From: a virus
DNA length: 56,147 nucleotides
IMG/VR virus record: IMGVR_UViG_3300036760_000361
Span: 1 to 56,147 of that record
Reading direction: 5' to 3' (one strand)
The translations under genes were made by a program, and so were the position numbers. The first letter of the stretch is position 1. Each line of letters opens with the position of its first letter. Positions 7,434 through 13,804 of this stretch are shown in pieces. Under the pieces are notes generated by a model. It was not told the origin of the DNA. It ran no database searches and saw only the letters and a list, made by a program, of their open reading frames with translations.

Positions 7434-7574
7434 ATGAAAAAGTGTAAAGTATGCAGTTGTAAAATTGAAGTAAGTGATAGTGAGATATGTAAGTCTTGTG
7501 AGGATTGGTATTTTATACTGTATTATAAGTATAAAATATATCCTTACATACTTGATTGGCATGAAACTTGCTAA
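7434..7574 (+). CDS. 46-aa zinc-ribbon microprotein
   Basis: CKVCSC at residues 4-9 and CKSC at 19-22 make a zinc knuckle pair; the tail is aromatic-rich. It has an AAAGGAAAGTGAG ribosome binding site. Its last codons overlap the second sigma-54-type site (7557-7572). Confidence 0.6.
   Translation: MKKCKVCSCKIEVSDSEICKSCEDWYFILYYKYKIYPYILDWHETC
7557..7572 (+). promoter_or_regulatory. Second sigma-54 consensus promoter
   Basis: TGGCATGAAACTTGCT again fits TGGCAYRNNNNTTGCW at every position and shares TGGCATG and ACTTGCT with the 3590 site. The predicted start near 7583 lies upstream of the ribosome binding site of the gene at 7607. Confidence 0.5.
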
Positions 7575-7606
7575 TAAAAAGTAGAAATATGAAGGGAGGT
7601 CGAAAA

Positions 7607-7870
7607 ATGACAAGATATACCTTATATACTGAATATAAATATGGCTTAGTAGAATTAGTGAGTAAGTATTTTAAAAGTGCTACTATTCATTATGGCATCG
7701 GATTATGGCATGGTAACATTGAACACTGTGCTATGATAGAGATTATTATAGATGAGACCGATAAGAATGCTGATATACCTTTAGATAGCTTAGTATATGA
7801 TATTAAGGTTATTAATGAGCAAGAAACCGTTATGGTTGTAAAAGATAATCCGATAATCTGGTATTTGTAA
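7607..7870 (+). CDS. 87-aa hypothetical protein
   Basis: No family recognised. The pattern of beta strands with an acidic centre (EIIIDETDKNADIPLD) suggests a small alpha/beta fold. I start it at 7607 because GAAGGGAGG lies seven bases upstream; an upstream start at 7568 has no such site. Confidence 0.65.
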   Translation: MTRYTLYTEYKYGLVELVSKYFKSATIHYGIGLWHGNIEHCAMIEIIIDETDKNADIPLDSLVYDIKVINEQETVMVVKDNPIIWYL

Positions 7871-7878
7871 AAAAACTC

Positions 7879-7907
7879 TTGACAAAACTATCAATCTGTG
7901 ATAGTGT
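7879..7907 (+). promoter_or_regulatory. Promoter with embedded operator dyad
   Basis: TTGACA (7879-7884) is followed after 17 bases by a weak -10 (TAGTGT, 7902-7907). Inside lies the inverted repeat CTATCA-ATCTG-TGATAG (7888-7904). A repressor bound there would block RNA polymerase. Confidence 0.5.
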
Positions 7908-7919
7908 AAAAGGAAGATT

Positions 7920-8159
7920 ATGGAAAAAGAAACTAAAGAGACCGAAAAAGAGAACAGAATAAAGGGAAGGTTTGAGAAGGAAAATAATAAAATCTTCCTG
8001 TGGTGTTATAAGGATGTACATTGGCAATACATTGACGTATGCAAGGCAAAGTGCTCAGAAAGAAGACAGAATAAATGTTATTCTTATAGACTTCTCATAG
8101 GGAATCCTATGAGAAATAGAAAGACAAAAAGAGAAGTCCGAAAAAACAAGGAGGGTTAA
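7920..8159 (+). CDS. 79-aa charged Cys-containing protein
   Basis: Highly charged ends (MEKETKETEKE at the start, KTKREVRKNKEG at the end) flank a core with three Cys at about residues 41-53 (C-x3-C-x7-C). No family recognised. First gene after the 7879 promoter and one base upstream of the beta-helix protein, so both are probably co-regulated. Confidence 0.6.
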   Translation: MEKETKETEKENRIKGRFEKENNKIFLWCYKDVHWQYIDVCKAKCSERRQNKCYSYRLLIGNPMRNRKTKREVRKNKEG

Positions 8160-8160
8160 A

Positions 8161-8802
8161 ATGTCAAAAAAGTATAGAATCAACAAGGATAGTAGAGTTA
8201 TGGCATTGAAGGATTTTGGTGATGTCAAAAAAGGAGATATTGGAGGATTTATAAAGCATGAAAGAAACTTATCACAGGTAGGCAAGGCGTGGATATACAA
8301 TAATGCATGGGTTTATGATGATGCAATGGTATGCGGAAACGCAAAAGTATATGGTGATGCATGGATATATGGCTATGCAACGCTATATGATAACGCAACA
8401 GTGTTTGATAAAGCAAGAGTATGTGGTAGTGCAAAGGTATATGGTGATGCAGGGATATATGGTAATGTAGCTATATACGGTAATGCATGTATTTACGATA
8501 ATGCAGAGATATATGGTCATGCAAAGATATGCGGTAATGCTAAAATATGTGGTAATGCGTGGATAGATAGCCATGCAACAGTACTCGGCGATACGTGGAA
8601 TACATCTCCATTATATATTCAAGGCTCTGTGTATAGTCTTACAAATTCAAAATATGGATATATTACTATAGGTTGTATCACATTATCTTTTGAAGATTGG
8701 AAAAAAGAAGGATTGAAAATAGCAAAGGAATATAATTTTACGGAAGAACAGATAGAGGAATATAAAGCATACATTGAATTATTTACCAAAATAGGAAAGT
8801 AA
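8161..8802 (+). CDS. Left-handed beta-helix (hexapeptide repeat) protein A
   Basis: After an N-terminal cap of about 40 residues (SKKYRINKDSRV and GGFIKHERNLS), residues about 43-145 are some 16 tandem hexads of the form A-x-(V/I)-Y-G-(N/D). This is the pattern of left-handed beta-helix folds found in hexapeptide acyltransferases. No catalytic His with transferase context is clear, so it may be a structural or binding helix. A C-terminal domain of about 60 residues follows (LSFEDWKKEGLKIAKEY). A shorter paralogue follows immediately. Confidence 0.8.
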   Translation: MSKKYRINKDSRVMALKDFGDVKKGDIGGFIKHERNLSQVGKAWIYNNAWVYDDAMVCGNAKVYGDAWIYGYATLYDNATVFDKARVCGSAKVYGDAGIYGNVAIYGNACIYDNAEIYGHAKICGNAKICGNAWIDSHATVLGDTWNTSPLYIQGSVYSLTNSKYGYITIGCITLSFEDWKKEGLKIAKEYNFTEEQIEEYKAYIELFTKIGK

Positions 8803-8814
8803 GGGAGGATTAGA

Positions 8815-9288
8815 ATGTCAAAAAAGTATGAAATAAACAAAGATGGTAGGGTTGTAGCAGTAAGAGACTTTGGTAATGTCAAGGAGGGGAATGTCGGAGG
8901 ATTTATTGAAAACGAAAAGAATTTATCTCACAATGGCGATTGTTGGGTATATGATAACGCAAGGGTATATGGTACTGCAAGGGTATCTGGTAATGCAAAA
9001 GTATACGGTAATGCATACGTATACGGTAATGCATACATTTATGATAATGCACTGGTCTATGGCGACACAAGGGTCTTTGGTACTGCAAGGGTATATGGTA
9101 ATGCAAGGGTGTCTGGTCATGCAGGGGTATATGGTGATGCAAAAGTATATGGTAGTGCGTGGATATATGATAAAGCACAACTAAGTGATAATGCAATAGC
9201 ACATGACCATGCACAGGTATACGGTCATGTAAGTCTGTCTGGTAATGTAACATTATGTGGAAAAGAAAGGATATTCGATTGTGATTAG
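8815..9288 (+). CDS. Left-handed beta-helix (hexapeptide repeat) protein B
   Basis: The N-terminal cap matches protein A closely (SKKYEINKDGRVVAV, DFGNV, GGFIENEKNLS). About 17 hexads such as ARVYGN and AKVYGD then run to the C-terminus. It lacks the C-terminal domain of protein A. The 12-bp gap carries AGGGAGG. The pair arose by tandem duplication with different repeat evolution. Role unknown; phage proteins of this type are usually only labelled hexapeptide or polymer-forming. Confidence 0.8.
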   Translation: MSKKYEINKDGRVVAVRDFGNVKEGNVGGFIENEKNLSHNGDCWVYDNARVYGTARVSGNAKVYGNAYVYGNAYIYDNALVYGDTRVFGTARVYGNARVSGHAGVYGDAKVYGSAWIYDKAQLSDNAIAHDHAQVYGHVSLSGNVTLCGKERIFDCD

Positions 9289-9355
9289 GATAAATTTCTT
9301 TTTATAAAAAGAGACAAGTAGTATAAATAATTTAAAAAAGAAAGGAGAATATAAA

Positions 9356-9706
9356 ATGAATTACAAGAATCATATCGGGGATGGTAAGTTGCCCAACAGA
9401 TATTGGGTTTTTCAGTATGATGAGGAAGTTATATTAAACGAAGATGGTGAATGGTTTTCAAATAACGACACAGAGCTACAAAAGGATAGCTTTCTTGGAG
9501 AATTTAAGACTTACAAGGATGCCCTAAAATGCGTGGATACGGTAGCAACTTATCCGCATAGGGTTATTGAAGATAGAGTAAGCGGTCAAATATTTGAATC
9601 AATAGTTATAGTCTGTCCTTGTTGCGGAAAAAAAGAATATAAAGAGTCTCATGAGACAAAATATACGAAAGAATTTATGGAAAAGAATGGAGTTGAATTT
9701 GAATAA
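9356..9706 (+). CDS. 116-aa protein with C-terminal zinc knuckle
   Basis: The N-terminal 80 residues look like a small beta-rich domain with YWVFQYDEEV and GEWFSN. CPCCGKKEY near residues 88-96 gives a Cys knuckle. AAAGGAG precedes the ATG. No family recognised. Confidence 0.65.
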   Translation: MNYKNHIGDGKLPNRYWVFQYDEEVILNEDGEWFSNNDTELQKDSFLGEFKTYKDALKCVDTVATYPHRVIEDRVSGQIFESIVIVCPCCGKKEYKESHETKYTKEFMEKNGVEFE

Positions 9707-9748
9707 ATTGTAAATAAAAATTAAGAACGAAAGGTGGTGAGAAAGATA

Positions 9749-9910
9749 ATGAAACCAGGGAAGTTTTTAGAATTTTTGAAGAAAAATGACATAGCAATAG
9801 CATTGAGAATGTCAAGGGAAGAAAATATAACTTATGATAAGGCATTTTATAATTTGTATCATGAAGTTATTTTTCCTTTAATGGAAACTTTAGGAGAAAG
9901 GATAAATTAA
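9749..9910 (+). CDS. 53-aa helical hypothetical protein
   Basis: Begins MKPGKFLEFLKKNDIAIAL and appears mostly alpha-helical. AAAGGTGGTGAG precedes the ATG and the next gene starts two bases after the stop. No family recognised. Confidence 0.55.
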   Translation: MKPGKFLEFLKKNDIAIALRMSREENITYDKAFYNLYHEVIFPLMETLGERIN

Positions 9911-9911
9911 G

Positions 9912-10349
9912 ATGATAAAAGAAGAAAATTTGAAAATAGCTCAAGGGTTGGTAGATGCACTATGCATTTGTCTTGTCAAAGATTCATGGACAGATTGGGA
10001 CAGGGAAGACAAAATTAATTGGGAAAAGGCCAACGAAATAAGACATAGTTTAGGAGGAAAAATAAATGGTGCAGATTTATTTCATTCCTTGAGGGCAATG
10101 GAAAGGCAGGAATGTAAAATGACAAAAACATTTTATAGGTTAACAATTAAAGGTTGTGAAACCATCGAGTTACAAGGAACACTTAATGAAATAATTAAAT
10201 ACTTTCTTGAAAGCGACAAGAATATATGGGAATTTAATGATTACTATGATATTTATAAAATAGAATATAAGGAGGAACTGTATTCAGAATTTGATTTTTT
10301 CGCTGATGTAAATAGTTATTCATTAAAGAAGAAAGCTATACTTAAATGA
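9912..10349 (+). CDS. 145-aa hypothetical protein upstream of primase
   Basis: An acidic helical N-terminus (WTDWDREDKINWEKA) is followed by an alpha/beta part with IELQGTLNEIIKYFL and a Tyr/Asp-rich stretch. No known motif. The stop overlaps the primase start, so it is expressed with the replication genes. Confidence 0.65.
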   Translation: MIKEENLKIAQGLVDALCICLVKDSWTDWDREDKINWEKANEIRHSLGGKINGADLFHSLRAMERQECKMTKTFYRLTIKGCETIELQGTLNEIIKYFLESDKNIWEFNDYYDIYKIEYKEELYSEFDFFADVNSYSLKKKAILK

Positions 10350-11185
10350 AATATTTACTTACAGATGTAGCTAAAAAATTAAATATAGAAGTCCATCATG
10401 GCAATATGATTTTTTGTCCATTTCATAATGACACAAAACCTTCCTGCTGGCTCAAGGGAACTATTTATTATTGCTTTGGTTGCCATAAGCATGGTGATGC
10501 AATTAATTTTGTGCAAAATATATTGCATTATACTTATCAAGAGGCAAAAGTATTTTTAGAAAACGGATTTACGGAAGTAGCAGAAATTTCGCCATCACGT
10601 GGCGAAATACGCAAACACAAAATATGGTGGACAAGGCATGTTTATGCCTATCTTTATTCTATCCGAGACGAAAAAACAATAAGAGATTATTTTGAAAAAC
10701 GTCATGTTTTATATCATCCTGAAATGGGATGTATTATTTATACTGATAAGGATAACATACTGTATGTTGGTATTCCAATGCCAACCCCTGAGCATTTGAT
10801 AGGCGTAGAGTGCAGGTCAGTTGATGGTCATTTAAGAAAATCCTTTGGTGCTAAAACCTTATGGATATTGCCGAAAAATATAGAAAGATTCCTGATAACG
10901 GAAAGTGTCCTTGATTCCCTTGCAGGTGAACGCTTATTGCAAGATAAAGAAATGTCATTATGTTCCTTAAACGGAACTGGCAATGCAGGTAAGGTTAAGT
11001 ATTTGATTGAGCAATATAAACCAAAGCATATTCATCTTGCGTTAGATTATGATAGGGCTGGCATAGGGGCATTAGATATTTGTATAGATTTATGTGAAGA
11101 ATATAAGGTTCATTGGACAGTATGTAAGTTTACTGGAAAAGATTTACATAAAAATTTAACCGAAAGGATGGTAAATATAAAATGA
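10346..11185 (+). CDS. DNA primase (CHC2 zinc finger plus Toprim)
   Basis: C24-x2-H27 and C43-x2-C46 form the CHC2-type zinc finger (FCPFHNDTKPS, CFGCHKHGDA). A Toprim domain follows with the acidic ITESVLDS motif near residue 187 and the DxD motif in ALDYDRAG near residue 232. At 279 aa it is short and has no helicase domain; the DnaB-like helicase is encoded separately at 18744. It should synthesise RNA primers at the fork. Confidence 0.85.
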   Translation: MKYLLTDVAKKLNIEVHHGNMIFCPFHNDTKPSCWLKGTIYYCFGCHKHGDAINFVQNILHYTYQEAKVFLENGFTEVAEISPSRGEIRKHKIWWTRHVYAYLYSIRDEKTIRDYFEKRHVLYHPEMGCIIYTDKDNILYVGIPMPTPEHLIGVECRSVDGHLRKSFGAKTLWILPKNIERFLITESVLDSLAGERLLQDKEMSLCSLNGTGNAGKVKYLIEQYKPKHIHLALDYDRAGIGALDICIDLCEEYKVHWTVCKFTGKDLHKNLTERMVNIK

Positions 11186-11385
11186 AAGATTTTTTTGATA
11201 AGGTAGAGGAATTGGGAAAAGGAATATGGATAGACGAAGAGGAAGAAATGGACATTGACATTTCTGACGAAATATGTTATGATAAGGGAAAAACTATTAA
11301 GCTCAAAACTGGATATGTATGTTTTGAGTGTGATAGAAATGTTCTTGCATTTTCTCAACCCTTTACGTGTGAGGAGCATGAATAA
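11182..11385 (+). CDS. 67-aa acidic Cys/His protein
   Basis: Very acidic first half (DEEEEMDIDISDE) and a C-terminal CFEC plus C-x3-H near residues 52-66, possibly a zinc site. ATGA overlap with primase. No family recognised. Confidence 0.6.
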   Translation: MKDFFDKVEELGKGIWIDEEEEMDIDISDEICYDKGKTIKLKTGYVCFECDRNVLAFSQPFTCEEHE

Positions 11386-11570
11386 TGACAATAAAATATC
11401 CGTGCAATAGATGTCCAAGTTGTGCGTGGGAAGAATGTTCTCACGAGAATCCGTATAACTCAAAGACTGGTTATGACTGTGTTCACTTTGCTACATACGT
11501 AGAACAAGATTATATATTAAGAAAAAATTCTTATTGCAAAGAAACAAAAAGGAAAGCAGACAATGATTAG
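11385..11570 (+). CDS. 61-aa Cys-rich protein
   Basis: CNRCPSCAWEECSHEN at residues 7-22 holds four Cys, with more at about residues 30 and 52. Likely metal-binding. TAATG overlap with the previous gene. No family recognised. Confidence 0.6.
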   Translation: MTIKYPCNRCPSCAWEECSHENPYNSKTGYDCVHFATYVEQDYILRKNSYCKETKRKADND

Positions 11571-11691
11571 CGAAATATTACAATGGGAAAATGCTATGTT
11601 TATTTTTATAATTCTATTTATAGCATGTTACTTATTGGATAATTATACAAGGGAAAATATTGGATGGTATGATGATGACGAGGAGGAATAA
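11563..11691 (+). CDS. 42-aa single-span membrane peptide
   Basis: Residues 12-26 (MFIFIILFIACYLLD) form one membrane helix; the tail is acidic (WYDDDEEE). It starts eight bases before the previous stop and ends in TAATG with the next small gene. Confidence 0.5.
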   Translation: MISEILQWENAMFIFIILFIACYLLDNYTRENIGWYDDDEEE

Positions 11692-11774
11692 TGTCTACAA
11701 ATTATATTGCTATGGTATTCTTAATGTTATTGATATTTAGTTTACTTGTAGACAACTTTAAAATAAGAAAGTAA
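11691..11774 (+). CDS. 27-aa single-span membrane peptide
   Basis: MSTNYIAMVFLMLLIF then SLLVDNFKIRK: one hydrophobic helix with a basic tail. GAGGAGG just upstream and the TAATG overlap support translation. Function unknown. Confidence 0.45.
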   Translation: MSTNYIAMVFLMLLIFSLLVDNFKIRK

Positions 11775-11785
11775 AAAGGAATAAT

Positions 11786-11953
11786 ATGTCTGATAAACTA
11801 AAAATATTACATGATGATTTAGTAATATATATCCCCGGAAAGAAACCAGTTGTTTTTTCCTTGTCAAAGGAAGAAAGAGACTTCTTGTTAGAATTGAAAC
11901 GTATATTCTGTTTGAATGATATTCTTGTAGTGGAAGAAGATGCAAAAGACTAA
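11786..11953 (+). CDS. 55-aa hypothetical protein
   Basis: Short alpha/beta protein (KILHDDLVIYIPGKKPVVF, then a helix SKEERDFLLELKRIF). AAAAGGA precedes the ATG. Last gene before the AT-rich palindrome region. Confidence 0.55.
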   Translation: MSDKLKILHDDLVIYIPGKKPVVFSLSKEERDFLLELKRIFCLNDILVVEEDAKD

Positions 11954-11954
11954 A

Positions 11955-12090
11955 TATCTCTTGTTAGTTATAATATATATTTATTTAATGTTAGATATAA
12001 TATATCTCTATTTAATGTTAGTTAGAATATATATTTATTTAATATTAATTAGAATATATATATTCTTAAAGAATATATATATATTAGCGG
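11955..12090. repeat. AT-rich direct repeat tract
   Basis: Units built from TATATTTATTTAATGTTAG and TAGAATATATATTTATTTAAT recur about four times. The 340 bases from 11954 to 12293 hold no credible gene; the open frame 11940-12206 is an artefact of the repeats. The arrangement (AT tract next to palindromes) mirrors the 1.7-3.1 kb control region. Confidence 0.6.
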
Positions 12091-12108
12091 AATTAGATTT
12101 TAATTTTA

Positions 12109-12126
12109 TACACACTATTGTGGGTA
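12109..12126 (+). promoter_or_regulatory. 18-bp palindromic site 5 (degenerate)
   Basis: TACACACTATTGTGGGTA is the shared dyad with two changes. It directly abuts site 6 with no gap. Confidence 0.65.
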
Positions 12127-12144
12127 TACGCACTATAGTGTGTA
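12127..12144 (+). promoter_or_regulatory. 18-bp palindromic site 6
   Basis: TACGCACTATAGTGTGTA followed by AAGCAAGG, identical to site 7 including the flank. Sites 5 and 6 form a 36-bp double site. Confidence 0.75.
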
Positions 12145-12194
12145 AGCAAGGTTTTTATAAGTCATTGATTATAAACAATAAAGTGGACTTTTTA

Positions 12195-12212
12195 TACGCA
12201 CTATAGTGTGTA
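12195..12212 (+). promoter_or_regulatory. 18-bp palindromic site 7
   Basis: TACGCACTATAGTGTGTA followed by AAGCAAGG. Its 3' edge lies 25 bases upstream of the -35 box of the 12238 promoter, a position suited to an activator, or to a repressor acting by looping with sites 5 and 6. Confidence 0.75.
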
Positions 12213-12237
12213 AGCAAGGACATAGTAAATATCTGGT

Positions 12238-12266
12238 TTGACATTTATGCTAAATTATGTTATGCT
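12238..12266 (+). promoter_or_regulatory. sigma-70-type promoter of the replication operon
   Basis: TTGACA (12238-12243), 17-base spacer, TATGCT (12261-12266). It precedes the gene run containing SSB, the dNTP pyrophosphohydrolase-like protein, annealase, nuclease, initiator and helicase. Confidence 0.75.
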
Positions 12267-12293
12267 AAAGATGTGTTTAGAAAGGAGGAGTAA

Positions 12294-12515
12294 ATGGAAT
12301 ATTTATTAACGTTGGAAGTAAGAGAAACAGGTGAGACCGAAAACAAGAATGAGGCGTTCGCTGATGTCGTTCTTGTTTATGGAACTAATGATTTTTCGTC
12401 TGGGACATTAGTATCTCAGGCACTCCAGGCATTGATTCCTGGCTTGCTTGGTGAGGTTTATGTAAAACTTGACCAAATGCAGAGACCAGCATCTTATACG
12501 GAGAATATGGAATGA
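12294..12515 (+). CDS. 73-aa hypothetical protein
   Basis: Acidic alpha/beta protein (LLTLEVRETGETENKNEAFADVVLVYG) without known motif. AAAGGAGGAG precedes the ATG. First gene after the 12238 promoter; overlaps the next gene by ATGA. Confidence 0.65.
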   Translation: MEYLLTLEVRETGETENKNEAFADVVLVYGTNDFSSGTLVSQALQALIPGLLGEVYVKLDQMQRPASYTENME

Positions 12516-12631
12516 GATACTTAGTTGTATTTTTATTTCTTATTACGTGTATTACTACAGAAATAGATAATCAAATATGTATCCAATGTTGCGACTTTAA
12601 TGGATGTCAAATATGGTGCAAGGTAAAATAG
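12512..12631 (+). CDS. 39-aa secreted/lipoprotein-like Cys-rich peptide
   Basis: Residues 1-13 (MRYLVVFLFLITC) look like a signal or lipoprotein signal with a Cys at the right place. The mature part has CIQCCDFNGCQIWC. Host-envelope action such as superinfection exclusion is possible but unproven. Confidence 0.45.
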   Translation: MRYLVVFLFLITCITTEIDNQICIQCCDFNGCQIWCKVK

Positions 12632-12644
12632 GGAGGGCTAATTT

Positions 12645-12872
12645 ATGATACCAATAATACGAGAACAACCGAAGGAAGAGAAAGGGGTTGTTAAATTTTT
12701 CTTAGAAAAAGGAGAGCGTGAAGGCTTGATATATTTAATGGCTGAGGAAGGCCACATTGAGTGGGTTATTTTAAAAATTGATAGTAATGGAATATATCCT
12801 TGCACAGATATAGGGTCAAATGTTATTCCAACCGATGAGGAAGGAAGAATAAAAATAAAGAGGTGGAAATAA
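12645..12872 (+). CDS. 75-aa hypothetical protein
   Basis: Alternating charged and beta segments (VVKFFLEKGEREGLIYLMAEEG). No motif. GGGAGG upstream, and it ends directly before the SSB gene, so it may be a replication accessory. Confidence 0.6.
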   Translation: MIPIIREQPKEEKGVVKFFLEKGEREGLIYLMAEEGHIEWVILKIDSNGIYPCTDIGSNVIPTDEEGRIKIKRWK

Positions 12873-12873
12873 T

Positions 12874-13275
12874 ATGTATTATAACAAAACTATTTTAGCA
12901 GGATTTTTGGTTCGAGACCCTGAATTGAGATATTTACCAAGCGGAACTGCCGTTGGAACATTCACGCTTGCTGTTCAGGACAGGTATGGTGAGAAGAAAG
13001 ATACATGCTTTATAGATGTAACTACCTTTGGTAAACTTGCAGAAAACGTTTGTAAGTTTACAAAGAAAGGTAGTAATGTTCTTGTAGATGGCAGATTACA
13101 ATTACAGATGTGGGAAAGCAAAGGTCAAAAAAGACAAAAGCATCAGGTTATAGCAATGTCAGTTATATTTATTACAAGAACTACAGAAGAAGTAAATGTT
13201 CCAAATGCTACCGTTCCAAATACTACCGTTCCACCTGTGCTTACAGATGATGACGTTGATTTAGAGCCATTCTAA
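12874..13275 (+). CDS. ssb: Single-stranded DNA-binding protein
   Basis: The 133-aa protein has the OB-fold signature of bacterial-type SSB: N-terminal NKTILAGFLVRDPELRYLPSG, then TFTLAV, CFIDVTTFGKLAENV and VLVDGRLQL. A short linker with repeated NATVPNTTVP follows, ending in the acidic tip DDDVDLEPF that recruits partner proteins. It should coat single-stranded DNA during phage replication and annealing by the ERF protein two genes downstream. Confidence 0.95.
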   Translation: MYYNKTILAGFLVRDPELRYLPSGTAVGTFTLAVQDRYGEKKDTCFIDVTTFGKLAENVCKFTKKGSNVLVDGRLQLQMWESKGQKRQKHQVIAMSVIFITRTTEEVNVPNATVPNTTVPPVLTDDDVDLEPF

Positions 13276-13285
13276 GGAGACATAT

Positions 13286-13774
13286 ATGATAGTAAAATGC
13301 AATAAAAGATTTGATTGCCCAAATACAAAATGTGTGTGTAGTAAGGGCATAAATTCATATCCATTTTCTTTTACTTGTTTTTACACGGATGAAGAAGTAA
13401 GCGTAGAGGAAGAGGATGAAAGTGATAATGTATATATAGATGATTTTTCTTATAAACCTAAAAGCAATGAAGGAACTAAGTTTGATGACGGAAAATTGCG
13501 GTGGGATTTATTGCCATTTGATGCTCTTGAAGAAATAGTAAAAGTATATACTTATGGTTCTAAGAAATATGGAGACTATAATTATCTCGGTGGAATCAAG
13601 TATAGTAGAATAATAGGTGCTATGTTTAGGCACTTTAAGGCATGGTGGAGCGGAGAGAATATTGATGAGGAATCTGGATTACCACACTTATCCCACATGG
13701 CGTGGAATGTTATTACCCTGCTTGTTTTTTCTATAAGAAATAGAAAGGAATTAGATGATAGAAAAAATAAATAA
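13286..13774 (+). CDS. dATP/dGTP diphosphohydrolase-like protein (DUF5664 type)
   Basis: After a Cys-bearing N-terminus (CPNTKCVC at about residues 11-18), residues 65-155 carry GTKFDDGKLRWDLLPFDALEEI in pieces, then YGSKKYGDYN, HFKAWWSGE and GLPHLSHMAWNV. This is the pattern of the phage dNTP diphosphohydrolase-like family (DUF5664). MazG-like all-alpha folds hydrolyse dNTPs to dNMP. It may shape nucleotide pools. No PurZ or DatZ partner is visible here, so diaminopurine DNA is not indicated. Confidence 0.75.
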   Translation: MIVKCNKRFDCPNTKCVCSKGINSYPFSFTCFYTDEEVSVEEEDESDNVYIDDFSYKPKSNEGTKFDDGKLRWDLLPFDALEEIVKVYTYGSKKYGDYNYLGGIKYSRIIGAMFRHFKAWWSGENIDEESGLPHLSHMAWNVITLLVFSIRNRKELDDRKNK

Positions 13775-13804
13775 TCAATTAATAAACTTAGAAAGGAGGA
13801 GCGA

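Noticed and set aside
8161-9288. 18-bp tandem repeats as a CRISPR array or minisatellite
   Set aside because: The period equals one hexapeptide and the frame stays open with conserved residues; there are no spacers.
11940-12206. 88-aa frame of repeated Ile/Tyr/Leu
   Set aside because: It is the translation of the AT repeat and covers the palindromes; no ribosome binding site.
1832-12212. Palindromes contain CACTATAG, like T7 RNA polymerase promoters
   Set aside because: The elements are near-perfect dyads, lack the TAATACGA upstream part and GGGAGA start, and no single-subunit RNA polymerase gene is present. An operator or origin site explains them better.
13286-13774. Diaminopurine (Z) genome from the dNTP pyrophosphohydrolase-like gene
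   Set aside because: No PurZ, DatZ or DpoZ-like polymerase is visible; this family alone is widespread in phages with ordinary DNA.
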